Source of the DNA: UBA6168 sp041741095
GTDB lineage: Bacteria > Bacteroidota > Bacteroidia > Chitinophagales > Saprospiraceae
Assembly (NCBI GenBank): GCA_041741095.1
Contig: JBGSKQ010000135.1
Coordinates: 124,001 to 188,000, forward strand
Reading direction: 5' to 3'
DNA length: 64,000 bases
The notes under the pieces are model-generated. The model saw nothing but the letters and a program-made list of their open reading frames with translations, ran no database searches and had not been told where the DNA came from. This document shows positions 34,268 through 43,277 of the stretch, piece by piece. How positions within the stretch are numbered: position 1 is the stretch's first letter; every line of letters starts with the position of its first letter. A program made the position numbers and the translations under genes.

Positions 34268-34608
34268 ACCTGTAAATGAGTGCATTTTGTATTAAAAAAT
34301 GCAACGTGCAGTAAAGGTTTGAACATAAATCGAAATTACTCGTAAAGTCATTTGTAAATTGCAGATGACTTTTTTTATTTTGAGCCTTCTCTTTCTGGGC
34401 TTTAATTTCAAAGTATTTACGAACCAACCCAACAATCTATTTGTACGTGATGTTATAAGACGGTAGTTGAAGGTTTAAACAAGGTTCGTATGTTTGCCGT
34501 CTTAAAGTCAAAAAAACACCCAATCGTTCAAATGATTTTATAGAGAGCAAAATTTGACCCTTTCAAGCCAAGCGGTTTTTATTGTAAACAACAAAAAAAA
34601 GAGAGAGC
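34268..34608. other. 341-nt intergenic region
   Basis: It holds the terminator at 34344-34380 and then ~230 nt of AT-rich DNA before the AP2 gene. No TAnnTTTG element close to the start and no small gene were recognised. Confidence 0.5.
34344..34380 (+). terminator. Rho-independent terminator
   Basis: An 8-bp stem AAAGTCAT/ATGACTTT with a 13-nt loop and a seven-base T run, 76 nt after the YkuK-like gene. Confidence 0.75.
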
Positions 34609-35166
34609 GTGCTTTACAAAGTCAAACTCAAAAATGCAGACGAACATGTTCTGCTGGATGACCACGTTTACGAGTGGTTAACATCCGATTCCTATCTGGT
34701 AAAAGTTGATTTTATCAACAATTTAAGGAGACATTCGAGCGGCTGTGCTGTTTTCCAGAAGACCTGGAAAAAGTCGGACGGGAGTTTCAAAACGGAGACA
34801 ATCTACCTTCACAAGTTGATTGCCGAGAAATACCTGGCCGATACCAAGTCCAAAGAGAACAACCTGGTAGGCGCAAAAAATGGCAACAAACTAGATTGCA
34901 GGTTGGAAAACCTGGTCTATCGTTCCAGGGCGGTGTCCAGCCGCAAGCGCAAGACCAGTAGCAAAACTGGCTACACTGGCGTGTACCAGGAAAACAACCG
35001 GTATCGTGCCGTCATCTCCATCCATGGAAAATCTGTTCACATAGGCATGTTCGATACAGCCGAAGAAGCTGCGGTTGCCTATAACAAGAAATCCAAGGAA
35101 ATCTATGGTGACAGTGGCAAGATCAATGTCATCAAGGGTAAAAAAGGCGAAGAAGGAGAGGAGTAA
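34609..35166 (+). CDS. AP2-domain protein, possible HNH-homing-endonuclease relative
   Basis: A 185-residue basic protein. Residues ~118-172 form an AP2/ERF-type DNA-binding domain: TGYTGVYQENNRYRAVI, then HIGMFDTAEEAAVAYNKKSK. The front half carries IYLHKLIAEKYLAD and NGNKLDCRLENLVYRS, which resemble the HNH segment of AP2-linked homing endonucleases, but I see only one clear His, so nuclease activity is uncertain. It uses a GTG start (34609) behind a purine-rich tract AAAAGAGAGAG, and a stop lies upstream in frame, so no ATG is available before it. It stands alone between two terminators. Families of this kind are typically mobile. Confidence 0.72.
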   Translation: MLYKVKLKNADEHVLLDDHVYEWLTSDSYLVKVDFINNLRRHSSGCAVFQKTWKKSDGSFKTETIYLHKLIAEKYLADTKSKENNLVGAKNGNKLDCRLENLVYRSRAVSSRKRKTSSKTGYTGVYQENNRYRAVISIHGKSVHIGMFDTAEEAAVAYNKKSKEIYGDSGKINVIKGKKGEEGEE

Positions 35167-35173
35167 AAAAACG

Positions 35174-35214
35174 AAAGGCTTCGGGACTTGCGAAAATACC
35201 CGGAGCCTTTTTTT
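35174..35214 (+). terminator. Terminator of the AP2 gene
   Basis: A 12-position stem AAAGGCTTCGGG/CCCGGAGCCTTT (one mismatch) with a 13-nt loop and T tail, 7 nt past the stop codon. Confidence 0.85.
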
Positions 35215-35527
35215 ATGCCCGTTCCTGTAGCCAAATTATTGTTCTAACCATACCTGTGTACCACAACCCTGGCAGGATGGTTTATGCCCAAATCGAAGGG
35301 AAGACTTTCAAAGAAAGTCACACAAAAACAATGGGTATCGCTCCCAAGGATTGGTTCTTTATGACCTATCCAACTGAATGCCAGCCTTTTAAAAATTTTC
35401 CAAGAAAAAAATCACTTGTGATTATTTCCGCTAATCTTAAGTCTATTCCTAACTTTGGCTACCGCAACCCCATGTCCGATGATTTACCCTCATTCGAAAC
35501 AACAAACATTCTAAACCACATTCGCCA
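35215..35527. other. Leader region of accD without a credible gene
   Basis: About 310 nt between the AP2 terminator and accD. It has a GTG-started 97-codon frame that runs into accD, but its sequence resembles no protein I know. A good -7 element is at 35450-35457. Confidence 0.55.
35450..35457 (+). promoter_or_regulatory. Candidate -7 element for accD
   Basis: TAACTTTG fits TAnnTTTG, 70 nt before the accD ATG. The -33 box is weak (TTTC, 21 nt upstream). Confidence 0.4.
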
Positions 35528-36388
35528 ATGGGTTGGTTCAAGCGACTAAAGGACGGCATTCAAACTGCCACTAAATATAAAAAGGAAACGCCCGACGGCC
35601 TTTGGTACAAATGCAAATCGTGCAACGAGCTGAGCACGATGAAGGAAGTGAAGGCCACATTTTTCAAATGTCCCAAATGCGACTACCACATCAGGATTGG
35701 TTCCCACGATTATTTCGACCTCATTTTTGACAATTCCGAATTTGAAGAGCTGTTCATGGATTTGGTTTCCAAGGACATACTCCAGTTTACCGACCTGAAA
35801 CCCTATACGGAACGCCTGGAAGATGAAAAGAAAAAAACGGGTTTGACAGATGCCATTGCCGTTGCGGCTGGTACTTTAGAAAACAGGAAACTCGTCGTGG
35901 CTGCTATGGACTTCACTTTCATAGGCGGCTCGATGGGATCGGTGGTGGGGGAAAAGATTGCCAGGGCCATTGATTTTTGTATTGAAAACCGGGCACCCCT
36001 GCTCATCATTTCAAAATCTGGTGGCGCCAGGATGATGGAAGCAGCATTTTCCTTGATGCAAATGGGAAAAACCGCCGCCAAACTGTCCCAATTGTCCAAG
36101 TCCGGCCTACCCTATTTTTCTTTGATGACCGACCCGACGACAGGTGGAGTTACTGCATCCTTTGCCATGCTCGGCGACCTCAACTTTGCCGAACCGAACG
36201 CCCTGATCGGCTTCGCCGGGCCAAGGGTGATCAAAGAAACCATCAAAAGGGATCTGCCCGAAGGCTTCCAAACCTCCGAGTTTCTATTGGAACATGGTTT
36301 CCTGGATTTCATCGTAAACCGAAAGGATCTAAGGCCCAAATTGGCGTCGCTGCTGAAGCTTTTCAATACCGACTTTTCAAAAAATTAG
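35528..36388 (+). CDS. accD: Acetyl-CoA carboxylase carboxyltransferase subunit beta
   Basis: A 286-residue subunit of the carboxyltransferase that moves CO2 from biotin to acetyl-CoA in fatty-acid synthesis. The N-terminal zinc ribbon is CKSC (residues ~29-32) and CPKC (~48-51). The crotonase-fold core shows MDFTFIGGSMGSVVGEKIARA, then SKSGGARMMEA and SLMTDPTTGGVTASFA, and ends with GFAGPRVIKETIK. Length is typical. AccA is elsewhere, the usual arrangement. The gene begins MGWFKRLKDG; the short frame that runs into its start on the other phase is not a gene. Confidence 0.95.
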   Translation: MGWFKRLKDGIQTATKYKKETPDGLWYKCKSCNELSTMKEVKATFFKCPKCDYHIRIGSHDYFDLIFDNSEFEELFMDLVSKDILQFTDLKPYTERLEDEKKKTGLTDAIAVAAGTLENRKLVVAAMDFTFIGGSMGSVVGEKIARAIDFCIENRAPLLIISKSGGARMMEAAFSLMQMGKTAAKLSQLSKSGLPYFSLMTDPTTGGVTASFAMLGDLNFAEPNALIGFAGPRVIKETIKRDLPEGFQTSEFLLEHGFLDFIVNRKDLRPKLASLLKLFNTDFSKN

Positions 36389-36515
36389 CCTGTACAAGGA
36401 TTTGTTTTATAAGCATTTGCGGCAGCGTTTTACAGCTGCCCCAAAAAGCTATTTTTATTTATAAAAGTGTGGATAAATACACGCCCCAAACCACAGCAAA
36501 GCAGCCTATTTTTCC

Positions 36516-36523
36516 TACTTTTG
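36516..36523 (+). promoter_or_regulatory. Candidate -7 element for gyrA
   Basis: TACTTTTG fits TAnnTTTG, 36 nt before the gyrA ATG. No well-placed TTG -33 box is seen. Confidence 0.45.
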
Positions 36524-36559
36524 CACCGCTTTTTTAAATTCAAAATCAAACCATAATTA

Positions 36560-39073
36560 ATGACATCAGGACAAAGGATTATCCCTATCAATATTGAGGA
36601 GGAAATGAAGAGTGCCTACATTGATTATTCAATGTCGGTCATCGTTTCCAGGGCATTGCCAGACGTGCGGGACGGACTAAAACCCGTTCACCGCAGAGTA
36701 ATGTATGGGATGCACGAGTTGGGATTGCCCTACAACAAAGCCCACAAAAAATCGGCCCGTATCGTGGGGGAGGTTTTGGGTAAATACCACCCACACGGCG
36801 ACGCATCAGTTTACGATACCATGGTGCGGATGGCCCAGGATTGGTCGCTGCGCTATCCATTGGTGGACGGTCAAGGCAACTTTGGCTCAATGGACGGCGA
36901 CAGCCCTGCAGCCATGCGATATACGGAGGCACGCCTGCGCCGAATCGCCGATGAAATGTTGGGGGATATTGACAAGGATACCGTTGATTTTACACTCAAC
37001 TTTGACGACTCGCTGGAAGAGCCTTCCGTCTTGCCAACCAAGTTGCCAAACCTTCTCATCAACGGCGCTTCGGGTATTGCAGTGGGGATGGCAACAAACA
37101 TGCTGCCGCACAACCTCAGCGAAGTAGTGGATGGCATCATTGCTACACTGGAAAACCCCGACATCACGATTGAGGAATTGATGAAATACATCAAGGCCCC
37201 CGATTTTCCAACGGGCGGCATCATCTATGGTTATTCAGGAGTAAAAGATGCTTTTGAAACCGGACGTGGGCGAGTAGTGGTCAGGGGCCGTGCGAATATC
37301 GAAACCTCTTCTACTGGCAGGGAAACTATTATCATCACCGAAATCCCATATCAAGTAAACAAGGCCTCTCTGCACATCAAGATTGCAGAATTGGTCAACG
37401 AGAAAAAAATAGAAGGAGTAAGCGATGTGCGTGACGAAAGCGACCGTAATGGAGTCCGGGTGGTAGTAGAGGTGAAACGTGATGCCATGGCCAGCATCAT
37501 TCTGAATCAACTGTATAAATTGACGCCACTCCAAAGCAGTTATGGAGTCAACAACATTGCCTTGGTACATGGCCGGCCCATGCAGCTAAACCTGAAAGAC
37601 ATGATTGAGGAGTTCGTCATTTTCAGGTACGAAGTCATTGTTCGCCGCACCAAGTTTGAACTTAAAAAGGCAGAAGAAAAAGCCCACATCCTCGAAGGCT
37701 ACCTCATTGCGCTCGACCACCTGGACCAAGTAATTGCACTCATCCGTGCATCACGCACCGTGGACGATGCAAGGGAAGGTTTGATGACCACTTTTGGGCT
37801 TTCAGAAATACAAGCCAAGGCCATTCTTGAAATGCGCCTACAAAAACTGACTGGCCTGGAAAGGGACAAAGTGCGCCAGGAATATGATGAAACGATGGAA
37901 TTCATTGGCCGTCTGAAGGCTATACTCGACAGCAAAGAATTGCAAACGGGCATTATCAAAGAAGAACTCCTAAATATAAAGGAGCGCTTCGGTGACGAGC
38001 GCCGCACGGAAATCACCTTTGAAGATGGTGAAATAAACATCGAAGACATCATCGCCGACGAGCAGGTGGTCATCACCATTTCACATGCCGGGTACATCAA
38101 ACGGACGCCCACTACGGAATACCGCCAGCAAGGCCGTGGCGGAAGGGGTAGCCGGGGCAGCAAGACCAAACTGGAAGATTTTATCGAACACATGTTCATT
38201 GCCAACAACCATAATTATCTGCTCTTTTTCACCGAAAAAGGCCAGTGCTATTGGTTGCGGGTGTATGAAATACCGGAAGCCTCCAAGACTGCCGGCGGCA
38301 GGTTTATCCAAAACATTTTATCCATACCGCCCGACGACAAGGTGAAAGCCTACATCATCGTGCAGGATTTGACCGATAAGGAGTTTTTAGACAACAACCA
38401 TATCCTCTTTTGCACTGCAAAAGGTTTGGTCAAAAAAACACTGGTGGAAGCTTACTCACGCCCAAGGGTCGGCGGCATCATTGCCATTAGCATCAACGAA
38501 GGCGATCAGTTGCTGGAAGCCCGATTGACCAATGGCAAAAACGAGATTTTCCTCGCTGCCAGGAACGGCAATGCCATCCGTTTCCACGAGAAAAATGTCA
38601 GGCCTATGGGCCGATTGGCCACTGGAGTCATTGGCCTCACTTTGGATGATGAAAATGACAGGGCTGTTGGTATGGCTGTGGTGGAAGAAAACGAAGAAAA
38701 TCTGACCATTCTCGCTGTTTCTGAAAAAGGAAGTGGCAAGCGCAGCCGGGTGGCCGATTACCGCTTCACCAACCGGGGCGGCAAGGGCGTAAAAACCATA
38801 GAGGTGACTGATAAAACTGGCGATCTTATCGCCATCAAAGCTGTGGCAGAGGATGACGATTTGATGATTACTACCAAGGTTGGCATTGTCATTAGGATGG
38901 CTGTGAACGACATCAGGGTAATGGGACGTGCCACACAGGGCGTAAGGGTAATCAGGTTGGAAGGTGAAGATGAAATTGCCGATATAACGGTTGTACCAAA
39001 AAGTGAGGACGAAGAATTGCCATCCGAAAATGGCATGGAGGAAAACGGCGTGGAAGAGGGACTTGCGGAATAG
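36560..39073 (+). CDS. gyrA: DNA gyrase subunit A
   Basis: An 837-residue type II topoisomerase subunit that cuts and rejoins DNA while GyrB uses ATP to add negative supercoils. The winged-helix cleavage region is HPHGDASVYDTMVRMAQ with catalytic Tyr121 in AAMRYTEARL. The C-terminal half is the DNA-wrapping beta-pinwheel, with a GyrA-box-like QQGRGGRGSRG after YIKRTPTTEYR. The tail (DEELPSENGMEENGVEEG) is acidic, which tunes wrapping in other bacteria. In the quinolone pocket the residue matching E. coli Ser83 is Ala82. It stands alone with its own promoter candidate and a weak hairpin after it. Confidence 0.96.
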   Translation: MTSGQRIIPINIEEEMKSAYIDYSMSVIVSRALPDVRDGLKPVHRRVMYGMHELGLPYNKAHKKSARIVGEVLGKYHPHGDASVYDTMVRMAQDWSLRYPLVDGQGNFGSMDGDSPAAMRYTEARLRRIADEMLGDIDKDTVDFTLNFDDSLEEPSVLPTKLPNLLINGASGIAVGMATNMLPHNLSEVVDGIIATLENPDITIEELMKYIKAPDFPTGGIIYGYSGVKDAFETGRGRVVVRGRANIETSSTGRETIIITEIPYQVNKASLHIKIAELVNEKKIEGVSDVRDESDRNGVRVVVEVKRDAMASIILNQLYKLTPLQSSYGVNNIALVHGRPMQLNLKDMIEEFVIFRYEVIVRRTKFELKKAEEKAHILEGYLIALDHLDQVIALIRASRTVDDAREGLMTTFGLSEIQAKAILEMRLQKLTGLERDKVRQEYDETMEFIGRLKAILDSKELQTGIIKEELLNIKERFGDERRTEITFEDGEINIEDIIADEQVVITISHAGYIKRTPTTEYRQQGRGGRGSRGSKTKLEDFIEHMFIANNHNYLLFFTEKGQCYWLRVYEIPEASKTAGGRFIQNILSIPPDDKVKAYIIVQDLTDKEFLDNNHILFCTAKGLVKKTLVEAYSRPRVGGIIAISINEGDQLLEARLTNGKNEIFLAARNGNAIRFHEKNVRPMGRLATGVIGLTLDDENDRAVGMAVVEENEENLTILAVSEKGSGKRSRVADYRFTNRGGKGVKTIEVTDKTGDLIAIKAVAEDDDLMITTKVGIVIRMAVNDIRVMGRATQGVRVIRLEGEDEIADITVVPKSEDEELPSENGMEENGVEEGLAE

Positions 39074-39100
39074 GAAAGGCTATTTTTAGGCTTTCTTTTA
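39074..39100 (+). terminator. Weak hairpin after gyrA
   Basis: GAAAGGCTA pairs with TAGGCTTTC except for one G-G mismatch, over a 4-nt loop, followed by TTTTA. Confidence 0.5.
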
Positions 39101-39227
39101 TCCTTTTTGGAAATCTTAACATTTTTCTCACTTCCATTTTGGTGATTTTGAAGTCATTAATCAGGTTCTCAAACATTTTACTGCTTCAGAACCTATCACA
39201 ACTGAAAACTAAAAAATAACCACTATC

Positions 39228-40544
39228 ATGAAAAAATTGCTTTTCAGCTTACTTGCAATCTTTGTTTTTGCCAATATGGTTTCCGCCCAGGAAGACCCAG
39301 AAAAAGCCCTTTCAAAAGCAGGACGTGCCTTGGGCAGCTACAACCTGGATCCGGGAAGCAATGGCGAAAAATTGAAGGAAGCTGCCGATATGATCGAGAT
39401 TGCCGCCAACGCCGATGCCACCAATACCAAAGTAAAAACCTGGCAAACACGGGGCGAAGTCTATAATGCGATTTCCGATAAAGACATTGCAACAATGGCA
39501 CTGAACCCGGAAGCCAAGCCGGAAAGTCCAGAAGCTCCTGTAAAAGCAGCCGAATCCTTTTTGAAGGCCCTCACTTTGGCACAGAAAAAATTCGAAACCA
39601 AAGATGCCCTGAAAGGCATGAAAGAGTCTGCCGGCAAATTGACGATGGTTGGCAACAACCAAATCAAAAACCAGGACTACGCCAGCGCCTATACTTCCCT
39701 GCAAAAAGTGCTGGAAATAGACAAGCAGCTCCGTGCAAACGGCGAGGAGCCTGTCATTCCGGACACGGACATGAACAACCACAAATACGTCTTGGCTTTT
39801 TGTGCAAAAGCGGCCAATCAAAATGAAAGGGCCAACCAATTGTTCAAAGAACTTTACGAAGCCAAGGTGGAAGAACCTGGCGTTTATGCGCAGTATTTTG
39901 CTATTCTGAATGCAGCTAAAGACCCGAATGCCATTAAAGTGCTGGAAGAAGGCAGGAGCAAATTTCCAGATGACACGGAAATCCTTTTTGCCGAAATCAA
40001 CTATTATATCCAAAGCCAGCAATACGAAATATTGGAGCAAAAACTGAAGGAGGCTATCGCCAAAGAACCGAACAACCCGTCCATTTACACTGCAATGGGC
40101 AACGTATATATGAACCTTTCAAGCCAGGAATTTGCGAAAGACCGCAAATCGGAAGAAGGCCAAAAGCATTTCGATCAGGCCTTGAGCTATTTCCAGCAAG
40201 CCGTTGAAATTGATCCCAAACAGTTCGACGCAGTTTATAGCATCGGTTCCTTGTACTTCAACAAAGCTGTTGAAATGATCAAATACGCAGGCACACTCGG
40301 TATGAGCAAGGCAGAACAGAAAGAATACGACACGGTGATCAAGGATGCCAATAAACTGATGGAAACGGCACTGCCCTATTTCCAAAAGACGGAGGCCATT
40401 GACGCTAACGACACCAACACTTTGATCGCCTTGTCCGAAATCTATGCCCGCATGAATGAGTTCGATAAATCGAACGAGTTCAAAAAGCGCCTGCAAACTG
40501 TGAAGGATGGCGAGAAAAACGCTTCTTCCTACTTTAAAATGTAA
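39228..40544 (+). CDS. Exported TPR-repeat protein
   Basis: A 438-residue protein with a signal peptide (MKKLLFSLLAIFVFANMVSAQ). The mature part is almost all helix, built from about seven to nine TPR-like pairs: SLQKVLEIDKQLRANGEEP, ALSYFQQAVEIDPKQF and NTLIALSEIYARMNEFDKS are clear examples. TPR scaffolds mediate protein-protein contacts; here that would be in the periplasm or on the outer membrane face. No lipobox is present. It lies alone between gyrA and a strong terminator. Proteins of this type are common in Bacteroidota and mostly unassigned; I do not name a function. Confidence 0.82.
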   Translation: MKKLLFSLLAIFVFANMVSAQEDPEKALSKAGRALGSYNLDPGSNGEKLKEAADMIEIAANADATNTKVKTWQTRGEVYNAISDKDIATMALNPEAKPESPEAPVKAAESFLKALTLAQKKFETKDALKGMKESAGKLTMVGNNQIKNQDYASAYTSLQKVLEIDKQLRANGEEPVIPDTDMNNHKYVLAFCAKAANQNERANQLFKELYEAKVEEPGVYAQYFAILNAAKDPNAIKVLEEGRSKFPDDTEILFAEINYYIQSQQYEILEQKLKEAIAKEPNNPSIYTAMGNVYMNLSSQEFAKDRKSEEGQKHFDQALSYFQQAVEIDPKQFDAVYSIGSLYFNKAVEMIKYAGTLGMSKAEQKEYDTVIKDANKLMETALPYFQKTEAIDANDTNTLIALSEIYARMNEFDKSNEFKKRLQTVKDGEKNASSYFKM

Positions 40545-40566
40545 AATGGCCTCGGCCTATTTTTTA

Positions 40567-40609
40567 AAAACAAAAGGCAGACCCGCATCAGGTTTGCCTT
40601 TTGTTTTTT
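40567..40609 (+). terminator. Terminator of the TPR gene
   Basis: A 13-position stem CAAAAGGCAGACC/GGTTTGCCTTTTG (one G-T pair) with a 7-nt loop and T run. Confidence 0.85.
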
Positions 40610-40639
40610 GAAAAAAGGAAACATGCCGCCATTTTTACA

Positions 40640-40647
40640 TACATTTG
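40640..40647 (+). promoter_or_regulatory. Candidate -7 element for the C39 exporter
   Basis: TACATTTG fits TAnnTTTG. It would give a ~275-nt leader that contains the GGCTGCA hairpin. The -33 box is not well placed. Confidence 0.35.
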
Positions 40648-40921
40648 CCGCTCTTACAATTTCACCAACCAAACTTGCCCATGCCTGAAAGTGGGCCACA
40701 TTGAGTTCTCCCCTTTTCCCACACTTTGTGCAGAACACAGCCGACTCCGGCAGCCCTAATCACATGAGTTCCTTTCGGTATAATTCTTGACCAAGAAGGG
40801 ATCGGCTACATGCAGATCTCACCTTGATATTTTTTCTGAGAAACTACACAAGTCGGGAGGTGTTCTTTGCAAACTGTTTTGGCTGCATCTTGCAGCCCAA
40901 AAGACGAACAATGTATTGTGT

Positions 40922-43120
40922 ATGTTGAAAAATTTCCCCCATCACCGTCAACCTCATTCCCGTGACTGCGGCGCTACTTGCCTTCGCATGATTGCTGAGT
41001 ATTACGGCAGGTTTTATTCCATTCCAAAATTGCGGTCGCTGACCCGCCAAACTCAGGAAGGCGCTACCCTGCTGGGTATCAGCGATGCTGCCGAAAAAAT
41101 CGGTATGCACACCGTAGGCGCCAAATTGACTTTTAACCGGCTCATCGAAGACATTCCACTCCCCGGCATTGCACATTGGAAGGAAAATCACTTTGTAGTG
41201 GTGGTGGAAGCCAACCAGAAAGAAGCCGTTATTGCCGACCCCGATTCGGATGCGGTGGTCACCATTTCAAAATCAGAATTCTTAAAAGGCTGGACAGGCA
41301 ACCCCGACGATGGCGGGCAGGAAGGCATCATACTCCTGATGGAACCCACTGCTGCATTTTATGCTGCCCAAGAAAAATTGCCGGAGCTGCCACGGAGTAA
41401 TTTTGTTTTAAGAAAGGTTTTCGAGCAAAAACCAATGCTTGGTTTGCTCGGCCTCGGCTTTTTTTTGAGTTTGTTGCTGGCCGTCACCTTCCCATTTATC
41501 CTGCAAACAATGGTGGACGAAAGCATCAGCCGGGAAGACACCAACCTGTTGAATATCATCTTTTATGCTTGGATCGCCTTGTTTATCAGCCAGATAGGAT
41601 TGGAGTTTGTACGAAAATTCATCCTGTTCCATATTGGTACCAAGGTCAATATTGGCCTGATCACCGCCTTTATGCAGAAGCTGCTGTCCTTGCCGATCCG
41701 CTTTTTTCAAAACAGGCTGCCCGATGATGTGATGCAGGTATTTTACGACAATCCTAAAGTGCAACGTTTCTTTTCCCAAGAAGCACTGGCCGCTGTGTTT
41801 GCGTTTTTTTTGCTGGCCCTGTTTTCAGTCATTTTGATAGTTTTTAGCCTGCCTGTTTTTTTGGTCTTTCTGGCCACTTCACTTTTACAGGCGTATTTTA
41901 TCAACATTTTTCTAAAAAAACGGAAGACGCTCAACTACTATCGCTACGAGCTTTCATCGGTTTATTACAGCAAACTCAACGACCTCGTTCGTGGAATACA
42001 GGACATTAAGCTCAACAATGCCGAGCTTGCCCAGCGCTGGATTTGGGAAAGATCGGAGGCCCAATTGCATGAAATCGGTAAAAAATATGCCCTGTCCAAT
42101 GAGCTGTCCCTGCAAATTCCAATCTATTTGGGCGACATCCGCAACATTGCCATCATTTACCTTTCGGCACGGGCGGTCATTGATGGCAACATGAGTGTGG
42201 GTATCCTGGTGGCCATCATTTTTATTTTGTTGCAATTGGACAAACCGCTGAAACAGGTCATCGAATCCTTTATCGGATACCAAGAAACCCGCCTTAGCCT
42301 GGACAGGATGAACGAAATCCAAAACCATGGGCAGAGCGAAAATTCCTATGACGTGGACGTACTGCCCGAAAGCGGCGTCATCAAGGCAGACCATATTTCA
42401 TTCCGCTACGACGATTCGTTGCCATTTTGGATTATCAAAGACCTCGAATTCACCATTGAAGAGGGGAAAACCACCGCTATTTTTGGCCCAAGCGGCAGCG
42501 GAAAAACGACCCTATTACAATTATTGCTCAACTTTTATCAACCCAAAGAAGGTACGCTCAACATCGGTGATGTGAAACTGGGCAGCATCCGCCCGGACGT
42601 GTGGATGGCCAAGTGCGGCGTGGTGCAGCAAGACGGGCATATTTTCAACGATACCATTGCCCGCAACATAGCGCTAGGCGACGACGTCATTGACAACAAA
42701 CGCATGCTGGAAGCCGCCCGTATCGCCAATATCCTGCCGTTCATGGATCGGATGCCAAAGGGCTTTGGCACCATCATCGGAGAAGGCGGGTTGGGATTGA
42801 GTAAAGGCCAAAAACAAGGAATCCTTATCGCCAGGGCTGTTTACAAACAACCCGATTATCTCTTGCTCGATGAAGCCACCAACGACCTGGACGAAGTCAA
42901 CGAACGTATTGTATTGCAGCGCATCCAGCATGCATTTGTTGGAAAAACTATCATTATTGCTGCCAGCCGGATCAATTTGCCGATACATATTGACCAAATC
43001 ATACCGCTTGGTTTTCAAAAATCTAAAACTGGCGCACCAGGCGAGTTTGCCACAAAACGAGGCGGCAACCGTCGCCATGGCAGGGAAGGGCAATTTGGTG
43101 AAATATTAACCACCAACTAA
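40922..43120 (+). CDS. Peptidase C39-containing ABC exporter
   Basis: A 732-residue export ATPase of the type that cuts double-glycine leaders and secretes bacteriocins or other peptides. Residues 1-~130 are a C39 protease with an intact site: Gln10 and Cys16 (QPHSRDCGATCL), His90 (HWKENHF), Asp106 (DPD). The middle has about six membrane segments. The nucleotide domain has GPSGSGKTT, signature LSKGQ and Walker B YLLLDEATND. The switch His is replaced: the motif reads IIIAASRIN rather than IAHRL. The frame runs upstream to a TTG at 40787, but MLKNFPHHRQ at 40922 is the natural C39 N-terminus. An HlyD partner follows. The cargo is not visible nearby. Confidence 0.9.
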   Translation: MLKNFPHHRQPHSRDCGATCLRMIAEYYGRFYSIPKLRSLTRQTQEGATLLGISDAAEKIGMHTVGAKLTFNRLIEDIPLPGIAHWKENHFVVVVEANQKEAVIADPDSDAVVTISKSEFLKGWTGNPDDGGQEGIILLMEPTAAFYAAQEKLPELPRSNFVLRKVFEQKPMLGLLGLGFFLSLLLAVTFPFILQTMVDESISREDTNLLNIIFYAWIALFISQIGLEFVRKFILFHIGTKVNIGLITAFMQKLLSLPIRFFQNRLPDDVMQVFYDNPKVQRFFSQEALAAVFAFFLLALFSVILIVFSLPVFLVFLATSLLQAYFINIFLKKRKTLNYYRYELSSVYYSKLNDLVRGIQDIKLNNAELAQRWIWERSEAQLHEIGKKYALSNELSLQIPIYLGDIRNIAIIYLSARAVIDGNMSVGILVAIIFILLQLDKPLKQVIESFIGYQETRLSLDRMNEIQNHGQSENSYDVDVLPESGVIKADHISFRYDDSLPFWIIKDLEFTIEEGKTTAIFGPSGSGKTTLLQLLLNFYQPKEGTLNIGDVKLGSIRPDVWMAKCGVVQQDGHIFNDTIARNIALGDDVIDNKRMLEAARIANILPFMDRMPKGFGTIIGEGGLGLSKGQKQGILIARAVYKQPDYLLLDEATNDLDEVNERIVLQRIQHAFVGKTIIIAASRINLPIHIDQIIPLGFQKSKTGAPGEFATKRGGNRRHGREGQFGEILTTN

Positions 43121-43125
43121 ACGAT

Positions 43126-43268
43126 GAACGATGAATGATGAATGATGAACGAGGCGGAAATCCTTTGATTTGAATTTTTCAAAATACAACTCATTGATTG
43201 TCAACTCGCCATATAATATTTTCATCACTTGCCTTCTACCCCCGTTCATCATTCATCATTCATCGTTC
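43126..43268. repeat. Perfect 26-bp inverted repeat between exporter and HlyD genes
   Basis: Arms 43126-43151 and 43243-43268 are perfect reverse complements built of GATGAAC/GATGAAT words, 91 nt apart. The pair fills the intergenic region and creates spurious reading frames before the HlyD gene. Confidence 0.85.
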
Positions 43269-43277
43269 TTGAAACCT

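Larger units (their letters stand above)
40545..40921. other. Intergenic region upstream of the C39 exporter
   Basis: It holds the terminator at 40567-40609, a -7 element at 40640-40647, and a 7-bp hairpin GGCTGCA/TGCAGCC near 40882-40898. No gene for a double-glycine leader peptide was found in the three forward frames that I checked. Confidence 0.55.

Noticed and set aside
35256..35549. 97-codon GTG-started frame overlapping the accD start
   Set aside because: It runs 22 nt into accD in another phase and its product resembles nothing known; the region fits a leader with a promoter better.
40610..40921. Possible double-glycine peptide gene before the C39 exporter
   Set aside because: Forward frames from each ATG stop within about ten codons and none ends a leader in GG.
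43170..43277. Upstream extension of the HlyD gene
   Set aside because: The added 36 residues are a translation of the ATGAACG inverted repeat (IIHHSSF), not protein sequence.
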